Source: Pelagicoccus mobilis
GTDB taxonomy: Bacteria; Verrucomicrobiota; Verrucomicrobiia; Opitutales; Opitutaceae
Length of the DNA stretch: 40,599 bases
Direction: 5' to 3'
Assembly: GCF_016595505.1 (NCBI RefSeq)
Contig: NZ_JAENIL010000059.1
Location: forward strand, 1-40,599
The position numbers and the translations under genes are program-made. How positions within the stretch are numbered: the first letter of the stretch is position 1; the number at the start of each line of letters is the position of its first letter. Below, one piece after another: positions 1 through 7,732 of the stretch. Under the pieces are notes generated by a model that was given only the letters and a program-made list of their open reading frames with translations, was not told the origin of the DNA and ran no database searches.

Positions 1-11
1 CACCGCGCTAC
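1..11. repeat. Truncated copy of palindromic repeat family A
   Basis: The first 11 bases, CACCGCGCTAC, are identical to the right end of the full repeats at 1610-1684, with one mismatch to the copy at 28101-28176. The rest of this copy lies outside the window. It sits just downstream of the fucosidase stop codon. Confidence 0.6.
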
Positions 12-41
12 TCTTCTGCACTCACGTTACCACGTTTCCCT

Positions 42-1547
42 CTACTCCAGCTCCAACCTAAAGACGTTAGCGATCTCGTTCATTTCCGTATCCGGAATTG
101 TGATATAGAAATGAGCGGTATCGTCCTCCCACTTCACTTTCGCATCCGATCCGATGAGAGTTACGTTCTTCACCGGTGTTGGCGGTGCCCAACGATGGCG
201 ACCAAGGGCCCGAAAGCGGACTTTCTTACCTGCTTTCGGTTCACCCAAGAAGAAGACATAGATCGTTTTTCTATCCTTCGAAATCGTGAAACGCACATCA
301 TCCGCTGTATACTTGATTTTCGCAGACTGACCATCATGGCTACTCGCATCATTACCCGCTGTGCCAAAACCAAAAGTATCGTAAGGGCGGGTTCCGTATA
401 CGGCCTCTCCATGCGCCTTCAGCCATCCACCGATCTCCTTTAAAAGATCACGCTGCTCCTGATTGATCACACCATCCGCACGAGGGGAAACGTTTAACAG
501 CACGATCCCATTCTTACTCCAAACATCGATCATGTTGCGAACGACCAAATCAGCCTTCTTGTAAGGATGCCCTTCAACGTACATCCAACGACTTTCGCTC
601 AAGGTGATATCCGTCATCCAAGGAAGAGGATGTGTATCCATTCGACCACCCTGCTCGTAATCTAAGACACTCATGGAAAGCGGCATGTCATTGTGTTTGT
701 GACAGGTGACAACTTCCTGCCCGGTCTTTTGGGCGTGGTTAAAGAAATTCGATGCCATTTCGAGGCGATACGATTCCGGGATCATATTCAGCCATGAGTC
801 ATACCAAATGATGTCTGGCGAGTACTTCTCAACCACCTCATCGACCTGATCGAGCCAGTATTGGTTAAACTCATCAATGTATTCGAAGTTGCCAAACAGC
901 TTTCGCAGCTTCGGATCCGTCGTAGCGGTCGGAAGGTCAGGATGATACGGATAGTGACTGTTAAACCCCTTTATCCAATTTTCGGGTACATCTCTATTCC
1001 GTTGACCATTCCGAGCATGGTGAAAGGTCGCAATCGTTTTGAGGTCACGCTTTTTCAGTTCCACGAACAAGTCACCAAGGATATCACGTTTCGGTCCCAT
1101 ATCCGCAGCGTTCCAAGGATTTACCTCGCTATCCCACATGGCGAACCCGTCGTGATGCTGAGCAACTGGGCCTGCAAACTTCGCACCGGCCATCTCGAAT
1201 AGCTCTGCCCAGTCTGCTGGATCAAAGTGCTCGGCGGTGAACATTGGAATGAAGTCCTCGTATCCAAACTCCTCAGGTGGCCCGTAGTTCTCCACGTGAT
1301 GTTTATTCATGGAGTTGCCGGGCTTGTACATGTTCGCTGAATACCAAGCAGTACCAAATGCTGGGACGCTATACGGCCCCCAGTGAAAGTACATGCCAAG
1401 CTTCGCATCCTGAAACCATTCCGGGGCGGCTTCGTGCTTAGACAACGAATCCCAATTGGGTTGGTATTTCTTTTTTCCAGCTTCAAGGCTTACCGCTCCA
1501 ACAAGCAGAGCGGCCCCAACAACAAGAGGCTTTGTAAGGGTATTCAT
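42..1547 (-). CDS. Secreted alpha-L-fucosidase, GH29 family
   Basis: This is a 501-residue GH29 alpha-L-fucosidase that should release terminal alpha-L-fucose from a glycan. A hydrophobic N-terminus (residues 5-20) looks like a signal peptide, so it probably acts in the periplasm or outside the cell. Family hallmarks are the WGPYSVPAFGTAWYS block near 56-70, HHDG at 131-134, and PDIIWYDSW near 244-252, where Asp250 is the expected nucleophile by family pattern. A C-terminal beta-sandwich-like part follows residue ~400. It is the last gene of a minus-strand run after two GH2 genes, separated from the nearer one by 177 nt that contain a palindromic repeat. Linkage-specific activity cannot be read from sequence. 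The family call is very secure; the substrate (fucoidan-like or other fucosylated glycan) is inferred from the sulfatases and fucose-type catabolic genes nearby. Confidence 0.93.
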   Translation of the reverse strand: MNTLTKPLVVGAALLVGAVSLEAGKKKYQPNWDSLSKHEAAPEWFQDAKLGMYFHWGPYSVPAFGTAWYSANMYKPGNSMNKHHVENYGPPEEFGYEDFIPMFTAEHFDPADWAELFEMAGAKFAGPVAQHHDGFAMWDSEVNPWNAADMGPKRDILGDLFVELKKRDLKTIATFHHARNGQRNRDVPENWIKGFNSHYPYHPDLPTATTDPKLRKLFGNFEYIDEFNQYWLDQVDEVVEKYSPDIIWYDSWLNMIPESYRLEMASNFFNHAQKTGQEVVTCHKHNDMPLSMSVLDYEQGGRMDTHPLPWMTDITLSESRWMYVEGHPYKKADLVVRNMIDVWSKNGIVLLNVSPRADGVINQEQRDLLKEIGGWLKAHGEAVYGTRPYDTFGFGTAGNDASSHDGQSAKIKYTADDVRFTISKDRKTIYVFFLGEPKAGKKVRFRALGRHRWAPPTPVKNVTLIGSDAKVKWEDDTAHFYITIPDTEMNEIANVFRLELE

Positions 1548-1609
1548 AATTCTGATTTTGATTCGGGGTGTTTATTTATACATGCACCAAATATAATTGG
1601 TTATAAAAC

Positions 1610-1684
1610 GTAGCGCGGTGCTTCAGCCTGCGACCGCATTGCAAGATCAATTTCTGACGGCCGCGGGCTAAAGCACCGCGCTAC
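1610..1684. repeat. Palindromic repeat family A (about 75 nt)
   Basis: The arms at 1610-1634 and 1660-1684 are near-perfect inverted repeats (GTAGCGCGGTGCTT.. against ..AAGCACCGCGCTAC). A second full copy lies at 28101-28176 and a cut-off copy at 1-11. The centre contains GACCGCATTGCAA (1632-1644), which recurs inside the different element at 38308-38390. It would fold as a long hairpin in the intercistronic RNA between the GH2 and GH29 genes. Confidence 0.85.
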
Positions 1685-1724
1685 CACTTGCGACATCTGT
1701 ACATTGACTGTGCTGTAATATACA

Positions 1725-4550
1725 TTAACGAACCGTGAAAACTACACTTCCTTCCAGAGGCTCAGTCAATACGCTGGGCTGCCCTTGAGGTCCATTATCC
1801 TGCGCATGGGCGAACTTGGTTCCAACCCCTGGAAGCTTGTGGAAGAGATAGAGCCCTCCTTCTTGCGGGTAACGCCAGTAGGCACGCACAGGACCTCCGA
1901 AACTATTCTTATCTCGAACACCCTCCGCTATCTTCGGGCTCAGCACACCAACCTCAGCCTCTCCTCCCGCGTCGAGGACAATCGAGGCACCTGTTTTGAG
2001 GGCCAGAGACATCCAATCGATATCGCTAAAAATCCCTTTAAACTCGATCTCTCCCCACTCTTGCCCTGTGGAAACATCGTTGTATTCATTTTCCCATAGC
2101 CCGTGCTGCGGCCCTTTCATTCGGTTCCCCCAAACTCGGTGAGGCCCCTTGCCCAGCCAACGCTTAGACTCGACGAGTTCTTCCTCTAGACCAAAGCCTA
2201 CCGCCCCGTAATGAACGGCGTCGTTCGATGGTTCGAAAGAGTAGTCGAGAGTTACCCTCCCCCCAGACGCAATTGTCCAACGGAAAGAGGATCCGCGGTC
2301 GCCTTTTGAATCAATTACAACCGACTTCCCATCCTTCGCAACAGTCGCTTTCCAAGTTTCAGATACGTCGACAGCACCCTCAACATTACCGACATACAGG
2401 TTTGGTCCTCCGGACAAGCCAGTATCCTTACCATTCACCGTTGTGCTGACGAGCTGGCCCGTTTTCGGAGAGAAATGCCAAACAGCCTCCCCGACTTCCA
2501 CCTTAAATCGGCTACCATCCTTGAATTTTGGATACTCATCACCGATGACTTCCTCATCCTGCCCGTCGATCGGCCATGACCATCGCATGACCTCAACTCC
2601 GTTGTTTCCGACGGCACTCAACTCGAGAATATCGCGTTGCTTCCAGTCGCTCGGCAAAGAGAGTTTCAATCTTCCTGATTTACCTGGCTTGACCTTCGGC
2701 CCATCAATCGTCGCCTCCGTCTTAACAACCGCTTTTCCCGCGCGATCGAACTCCGAAGGCACATCGACCAATTTCCAAGAAAACGTACACTCATTAAGTG
2801 GGGTTTCATAGTAACGATTCTCGACTGGAATCAGTCCGTTGAACTCAGAAGGCAATGACTCCATCGCAATCTGAATCGGCGACCAGATTTCACGAACAGT
2901 GTAATAGCTCCCTTCCTTTTCACCATTTGGGCCAACAATTCCGTCTGCCGAACGGTTACCCGATGGATCCAAGGTTCCGCCTTGATCAGAACGAGCGATC
3001 GCCGCATCCGCCCAACACCAAAGCACGCCCCCCGCGCCGTTATTGGAAGCGCGAATCGCATTCCAATAATCTTCCATACCTGCTCCGTGACCACCGTCGT
3101 AGAGCCCGTGCAGGAATTCAGTGGGAAGATAAACTCTCTTCGAAGCGAGCTTCTCCTGCAACTTCTCCCAATTCGGATAGTGCTGCGTATCGATCCCCTC
3201 GAAGTGCGTCCATGGATGGATGACCGTTCGGTCCTGCAAATCGTACAGATGATACAGCTCATCGATCTCCAGATTGAAACCGCTCTCGTTCCCATTCGCC
3301 CAGAAAACGACTGAAGGATAGTTTTGATAGGAAGTAACAATTTCGTAGGCGATGTTGCGAGCGATTGGAGTGTCGATGTACGGATCGTGCCAGTTGGTCA
3401 GCTCAGTGATGACCATCATTCCGAGCTCATCACAGGCTCGCATGAACTCAAACGTCGGGGGCATGTGAGATCGGACAAGGTTCACATTCATCGCCTTAAT
3501 CATGCGAGCTTCGTTCCAAGCTTCTTCAGGATCGATCGCACGCCCATGCTGAGGATCGAATACATTTCGGTTCACACCCTGTATCAGGATTTTCTTACCA
3601 TTTAGGTAGAGCCCGTCTTCAACACGCAGCTCGAAGCTACGGAAACCAAATGTCTGAGTATAGTGCGATACCTCTTCGCCTTCCAATTTGAGGGCAACTC
3701 TGACTTGATAGAGATTCGGATACTCGGGTGACCAAAGCTTTGGATTATTAATTTCCGTCTCGAAGCGAACGCGTCCGGCTCCGGTATATATAGGAGCTAC
3801 CATCGGCTTCCCAACATTTGCGCCTTCCCGCGTCTGGATCTGGGCAACAACTTCATCGATATGCACTGGTGCTGTCCCACGAAAAGTAGTCTCTTGCTGA
3901 ACCTGAGGAAAAACATCCATCTTGAACGAGCCATCCGCTTTGGCATCGATTGACACGCGGTTAACGAAAGCCTTCGGGAGCACCTCCAAATACACCGGAC
4001 GATAGATACCGCCAAAGATCCAGTAATCCGCTCGGCGTTCTGCTTCATCCAAGCTGAAATTTGTCGGTTTCTTCCTCACAAAGACCTCTAGTTCATTCTC
4101 TTTTCCGTACTCTACGTTACTGAACTTATTGAGAAGAAAGCGGAAGGGAACGTATCCACCGTAGTTGGTCGCACCAACTGGCTGGCCATTGATCTTTATC
4201 GATGTCTCAGTCATCGAGCCTTCGAAAACGAGACGCACATGCTTGTCCTTCCATTCCTCAGGCAGGAAAAACTTCGTACGATAAGTCCCCGTTTCATCAC
4301 TCTTCTCACCCTTATCACGGCCGTAGTCGTAACCACCAAACCCATGCTGCTCCCAATTTGATGGTACAGGGATCTTAGTCCACTCGCCACTGTTCATCCC
4401 TTTTGAGCAAAAGAAGTCCCATTCAACCGCATCCGACGGGCCTTTGCCCGATAGGTAGATTCGCTCCGCTGTTTCACCAGCAAAGGAAGGGGTAATTGCA
4501 GCTATCACGGCAAAAATAGCCGATGCTATGCGAGTGTATCGATGTTTCAT
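1725..4550 (-). CDS. Secreted glycoside hydrolase family 2 (beta-galactosidase-like), copy 1
   Basis: This 941-residue LacZ-type GH2 enzyme carries a signal peptide ending near AFAGE (about residue 25). The order is a sugar-binding jelly roll (about 30-195), an immunoglobulin-like domain (about 200-305), the TIM barrel (about 305-600), and C-terminal sandwiches including a Bgal_small-like stretch with RWLGKGPHRVW. The family acid/base is Glu422 in WANGNE and the nucleophile is Glu478 in LPTEFLHG. It is slightly shorter than E. coli LacZ. It is a close tandem paralogue of the next gene upstream (4608-7439), with the catalytic residues at identical positions, and lies 57 nt downstream of it. 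The GH2 family also includes glucuronidases and mannosidases, so beta-galactosidase is the likeliest activity rather than a proven one. The start is ATG; just upstream, the transcript strand reads ACCTCCT instead of a Shine-Dalgarno sequence. Confidence 0.9.
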   Translation of the reverse strand: MKHRYTRIASAIFAVIAAITPSFAGETAERIYLSGKGPSDAVEWDFFCSKGMNSGEWTKIPVPSNWEQHGFGGYDYGRDKGEKSDETGTYRTKFFLPEEWKDKHVRLVFEGSMTETSIKINGQPVGATNYGGYVPFRFLLNKFSNVEYGKENELEVFVRKKPTNFSLDEAERRADYWIFGGIYRPVYLEVLPKAFVNRVSIDAKADGSFKMDVFPQVQQETTFRGTAPVHIDEVVAQIQTREGANVGKPMVAPIYTGAGRVRFETEINNPKLWSPEYPNLYQVRVALKLEGEEVSHYTQTFGFRSFELRVEDGLYLNGKKILIQGVNRNVFDPQHGRAIDPEEAWNEARMIKAMNVNLVRSHMPPTFEFMRACDELGMMVITELTNWHDPYIDTPIARNIAYEIVTSYQNYPSVVFWANGNESGFNLEIDELYHLYDLQDRTVIHPWTHFEGIDTQHYPNWEKLQEKLASKRVYLPTEFLHGLYDGGHGAGMEDYWNAIRASNNGAGGVLWCWADAAIARSDQGGTLDPSGNRSADGIVGPNGEKEGSYYTVREIWSPIQIAMESLPSEFNGLIPVENRYYETPLNECTFSWKLVDVPSEFDRAGKAVVKTEATIDGPKVKPGKSGRLKLSLPSDWKQRDILELSAVGNNGVEVMRWSWPIDGQDEEVIGDEYPKFKDGSRFKVEVGEAVWHFSPKTGQLVSTTVNGKDTGLSGGPNLYVGNVEGAVDVSETWKATVAKDGKSVVIDSKGDRGSSFRWTIASGGRVTLDYSFEPSNDAVHYGAVGFGLEEELVESKRWLGKGPHRVWGNRMKGPQHGLWENEYNDVSTGQEWGEIEFKGIFSDIDWMSLALKTGASIVLDAGGEAEVGVLSPKIAEGVRDKNSFGGPVRAYWRYPQEGGLYLFHKLPGVGTKFAHAQDNGPQGQPSVLTEPLEGSVVFTVR

Positions 4551-4580
4551 CTCAGGAGGTAAAAGAGTGAGTGAGCGAGG

Positions 4581-4598
4581 AGCTGAGCGAACTCAGCT
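4581..4598 (-). promoter_or_regulatory. Intercistronic UUCG hairpin between the GH2 genes
   Basis: On the transcribed strand this reads AGCTGAG-TTCG-CTCAGCT, a perfect 7-bp stem with a UUCG tetraloop. It lies between the stop of the upstream GH2 gene (4608) and the start of the downstream one (4550). No U-tract follows, so an RNA-stability or processing role is more likely than termination. Confidence 0.55.
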
Positions 4599-4607
4599 TA
4601 ATGCTGT

Positions 4608-7439
4608 CTATTTTATTTCAAAGGTTACTTGTCCACTGATCGGACCGCTAACCCTTGCCGGTTCGGACTGTGGTCCTAGTTGATTCGCATTCGCGAACTT
4701 CGAACCAATCGCCGGTGTCTTATGGAATAAATACAAACCGCCTTCTTGCGGATAGTGCCACCATGCACGAACCGGACCGTACTTACCATTTTTGTCGCGC
4801 TGCCCTTCCGCATTCCTTGGGTTCAAAACGCCAATTTCTGATTCAGACTTAGGATCGACCAATAGAGACGCACCTGACTTCAAGTCGATCCGCATCCAAT
4901 CGACCTCACCAAAAACGCCTTTAAATTCAAGCTTACCCCAGTCTTCCCCACTAAGAAAATCATTGTATTCACTTTCCCACAACCCGTGCTGCGGTCCTTT
5001 CATACGATTCGCCCAAACCCGATGCGGTCCCTTTCCGAGCCAACGCTTGGCCGCAACAGCTTCGTCTTTCAAATCAAAGCCAACTGCACAATAGACCAAG
5101 GTTTCTTCGATCTCTCCGTAATCGTAATCTAGGCGTAGGCTTCCATCCGCTGAGATCGTCCAGTAAAAAGAGGCGACCGCATCTTTGTTTTCCGATGTGA
5201 TAACGATTTGATCGCCATTCTTTTTCACTCTTGCCACCCAACTCCCGGAATCTTCAACAATTCCGTCTTCACTTTCCGCATACAAAATTGGGCCACGACC
5301 GATCCCGGCATCCTTACCATCAATAGAGGCTTCAAGCAGCTGCCCCGTCTCAGGCGAAAAGGACCAGCTCGTATTGCCTAAGCTCACATGGAACGGATCA
5401 CCCTTCTTCTGAACAAGCTTACCAGAAATTTTCTTCTTTGGCGTTTCAAATTTTGGGAGTGCCCAAGACCACTTCATGATCTCTGTCCCGCTCTTGCTAT
5501 GAACCACTACCTCGAGAGCATCGGACGATTCCCAATCACTGGGCAAAGGCAGCTTGAGCTTACCGGATTTTCCTGGAGAAATTGCTGGTCCCTTTAACTT
5601 TCCTTGTGCCGCCACAGTTGTCTTTGCTCCGGTGCTGAATGGAGCGGAAAAGTTCAGAAGGCTCCAAGTCACTTGGCACTCCTTTAGATTAGTTTCGTAG
5701 AAACCGTTTTCGATCGGTAGCACTCCATTGAAGTCCTTCGTCAACGCTTCGAGCGGAATCTGCACTGGCGACCAGATTTCACGGACCGTAAAGAAACTCG
5801 CCTCCTTCTCTCCATTCGGTCCTACAAGACCATCGGCGGAACGATTTCCATACGTATCCATTTTTCCATTCAGATCCGTACGCTCAAGCGCAGCATCAGC
5901 CCAACACCACAAGACCCCACCTGCCGCCTGCGGCGCAGCCATGATCGCATTCCAGTAATCCTCCAGCCCTGCGCCATGCCCGCCGTCGTAAAGACCGTGC
6001 AAGAATTCGGTCGGCAGATACACATGTGGATTCTCAAGACGCCTCATGAGTTCAACGTACTTCGGATAGTGGAAGGTATCGATCCCGTCGAAAAATCCCC
6101 ACGGGTGAATGACTGGACGCTCCTGCAGGTCGTAGAAACGATACAATTGGTCCATCTCGAAATTGAACCCATTTTCGTTTCCGTTGGCCCATAAAACAAC
6201 CGAGGGATGATTCTGGTATTTAGTAACTAACTCGAACGCGATGTTGCGAGCAATCGGCGTCGCCATAACTGGATCGTGCCAATTACAAAGTTCAGTGATC
6301 ACCATCAGCCCCAACTCATCACAGGCCTTCATGAACTCGGTCGTCGGAGCCAGGTGCGAACGTACCAAGTTCACATTCATCGACTTAATCGCACGGGCAT
6401 CCTTCCAGGCCTTCTCAGCGCTGATCACACGACCGTGCTTCGGATCAAACATATTTCGATTAATCCCGCGAATCTTGATCTTCTTGCCGTTCAGATATAA
6501 ACCGTCCTCAAGACGCCGCTCGAACGTACGGAACCCAAAACGCTCCACCAACTCGGAAACGACTTCACCATTCTTCAAGAGGCTAACACGAACGTTATAG
6601 AGATTTGGATACTCCGGCGACCAGAGAGCGGGCTGCTTCACCTTAGTATTCATTCGAACCCGCGGACTTCCACCAACGATCGCTTGAGAGTCCAACTCTC
6701 CGATAACCTCCCCATCCAAGGTTTCGATCCGCGCCTTCACCGAGTCCATTGGCCAAACCAACTCTTCCCTGAAAGACCTCAAGGTATGAGCTTCCGGAAA
6801 AACATCCATGTTGAATGAACCATCCGCCTTTGCATCGATCGCGACACGATTAACGAACGCCGCCGGAAGCACCTCCAAATAAACAGGCCGATAGATACCT
6901 CCGAAAACCCAGTAGTCAGCCTTACGCTCAGCCCAATCCAGACTATTGTTGCTCGGTTTCTTCTTAACCAGCACCTCAAGCGAGTTCTCCTTGCCGTACT
7001 CGACGCTGTGCTTGTCCAAGATGAAACGAAACGGGTTGTATCCACCTTGGTTAGGAGCACCGACTGGCTTCCCGTTGATCTTAATCGAGGTCTCGGTCAT
7101 CGCTCCCTCAAACACGAGACGAACGTGTTTGTCCTTCCACTCCTTTGGCACGAAGAAACTCGTCTTATACGTCCCTTCTTCCGCGTGCTTAGTGTCAGGA
7201 TCGTCATGCCCGTAATTGTAACCGCCAAAGCCTTGCTGCTCCCAATTAGACGGTACCGGTATTTTCGTCCACTCCCCGCTTTTGCGACCCGCGGAACAAT
7301 AAAAGTCCCAATCGACCGCGTCCACGTGGCTCTTCCCCGACAAATAGATCCGCTCCCCCGCAGGAGCGGCAGATAAGAGGTTCATGAAGGCTAACCCCAA
7401 ACAACCAACTAACACGTGATAGGCATATCGAATCGACAT
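4608..7439 (-). CDS. Secreted glycoside hydrolase family 2 (beta-galactosidase-like), copy 2
   Basis: This is a 943-residue GH2 enzyme with the same architecture as its neighbour at 1725-4550. The signal peptide covers about residues 1-25 (MSIRYAYHVLVGCLGLAF..), followed by jelly roll, Ig-like domain, TIM barrel and LacZ-like C-terminal domains. The acid/base is Glu422 (WANGNENG) and the nucleophile Glu478 (LPTEFLHG). The two paralogues align almost without gaps over the first 490 residues but differ clearly in the Ig-like domain (about 215-260) and in the C-terminal half, which suggests different substrates or linkages. It is the first gene of the GH2-GH2-GH29 run. The 293-nt upstream region carries the operator-like site TTGCATACAA. 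Exact specificity cannot be assigned. Confidence 0.9.
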   Translation of the reverse strand: MSIRYAYHVLVGCLGLAFMNLLSAAPAGERIYLSGKSHVDAVDWDFYCSAGRKSGEWTKIPVPSNWEQQGFGGYNYGHDDPDTKHAEEGTYKTSFFVPKEWKDKHVRLVFEGAMTETSIKINGKPVGAPNQGGYNPFRFILDKHSVEYGKENSLEVLVKKKPSNNSLDWAERKADYWVFGGIYRPVYLEVLPAAFVNRVAIDAKADGSFNMDVFPEAHTLRSFREELVWPMDSVKARIETLDGEVIGELDSQAIVGGSPRVRMNTKVKQPALWSPEYPNLYNVRVSLLKNGEVVSELVERFGFRTFERRLEDGLYLNGKKIKIRGINRNMFDPKHGRVISAEKAWKDARAIKSMNVNLVRSHLAPTTEFMKACDELGLMVITELCNWHDPVMATPIARNIAFELVTKYQNHPSVVLWANGNENGFNFEMDQLYRFYDLQERPVIHPWGFFDGIDTFHYPKYVELMRRLENPHVYLPTEFLHGLYDGGHGAGLEDYWNAIMAAPQAAGGVLWCWADAALERTDLNGKMDTYGNRSADGLVGPNGEKEASFFTVREIWSPVQIPLEALTKDFNGVLPIENGFYETNLKECQVTWSLLNFSAPFSTGAKTTVAAQGKLKGPAISPGKSGKLKLPLPSDWESSDALEVVVHSKSGTEIMKWSWALPKFETPKKKISGKLVQKKGDPFHVSLGNTSWSFSPETGQLLEASIDGKDAGIGRGPILYAESEDGIVEDSGSWVARVKKNGDQIVITSENKDAVASFYWTISADGSLRLDYDYGEIEETLVYCAVGFDLKDEAVAAKRWLGKGPHRVWANRMKGPQHGLWESEYNDFLSGEDWGKLEFKGVFGEVDWMRIDLKSGASLLVDPKSESEIGVLNPRNAEGQRDKNGKYGPVRAWWHYPQEGGLYLFHKTPAIGSKFANANQLGPQSEPARVSGPISGQVTFEIK

Positions 7440-7593
7440 GAAGCAAGCTAAAGCAAATCGACCGCAATGAGTCGTGGAAAATCTTTCTTAATCATTGAAG
7501 CAGTTTACCAAAAAACTCATTTCGCCAAAAATGGCAGCTTCGGAACAAACTTTTCCCAAAAAACAGTCGCTCTACTAGGAGTCAAAAGCTTCT

Positions 7594-7603
7594 TTGCATA
7601 CAA
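7594..7603. promoter_or_regulatory. Operator-like motif TTGCATACAA (site 1)
   Basis: TTGCATACAA lies 155 nt upstream of the GH2 start at 7439. The core and flanks (ATACAATA) match the site at 15340-15349, and it resembles TTGTATACAT at 15029-15038. The TTG....CAA symmetry recalls operators of FadR-type GntR regulators of uronate genes (UxuR/ExuR). A TTGACT hexamer on the minus strand (7580-7585) could be a -35 element. The rest of the 7440-7732 gap shows nothing else clear. Confidence 0.45.
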
Positions 7604-7732
7604 TAGACTGCGCTCCGTCCTTCAATGCAGCCAGAAACCTGACCTATCGGACAATGAGCGGAGTGCGTCTAAAGATCGCCTTAATCAACGCCCAACACGC
7701 GATAGCTTCACCCAAAAACTGGAGCAGAAAAC

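Noticed and set aside
4567-4689. Short plus-strand GTG ORF behind a perfect AGGAGGT (4554-4560)
   Set aside because: Only about 40 codons, antisense to the end of a GH2 gene and without recognisable features; the AGGAGGT is probably chance.
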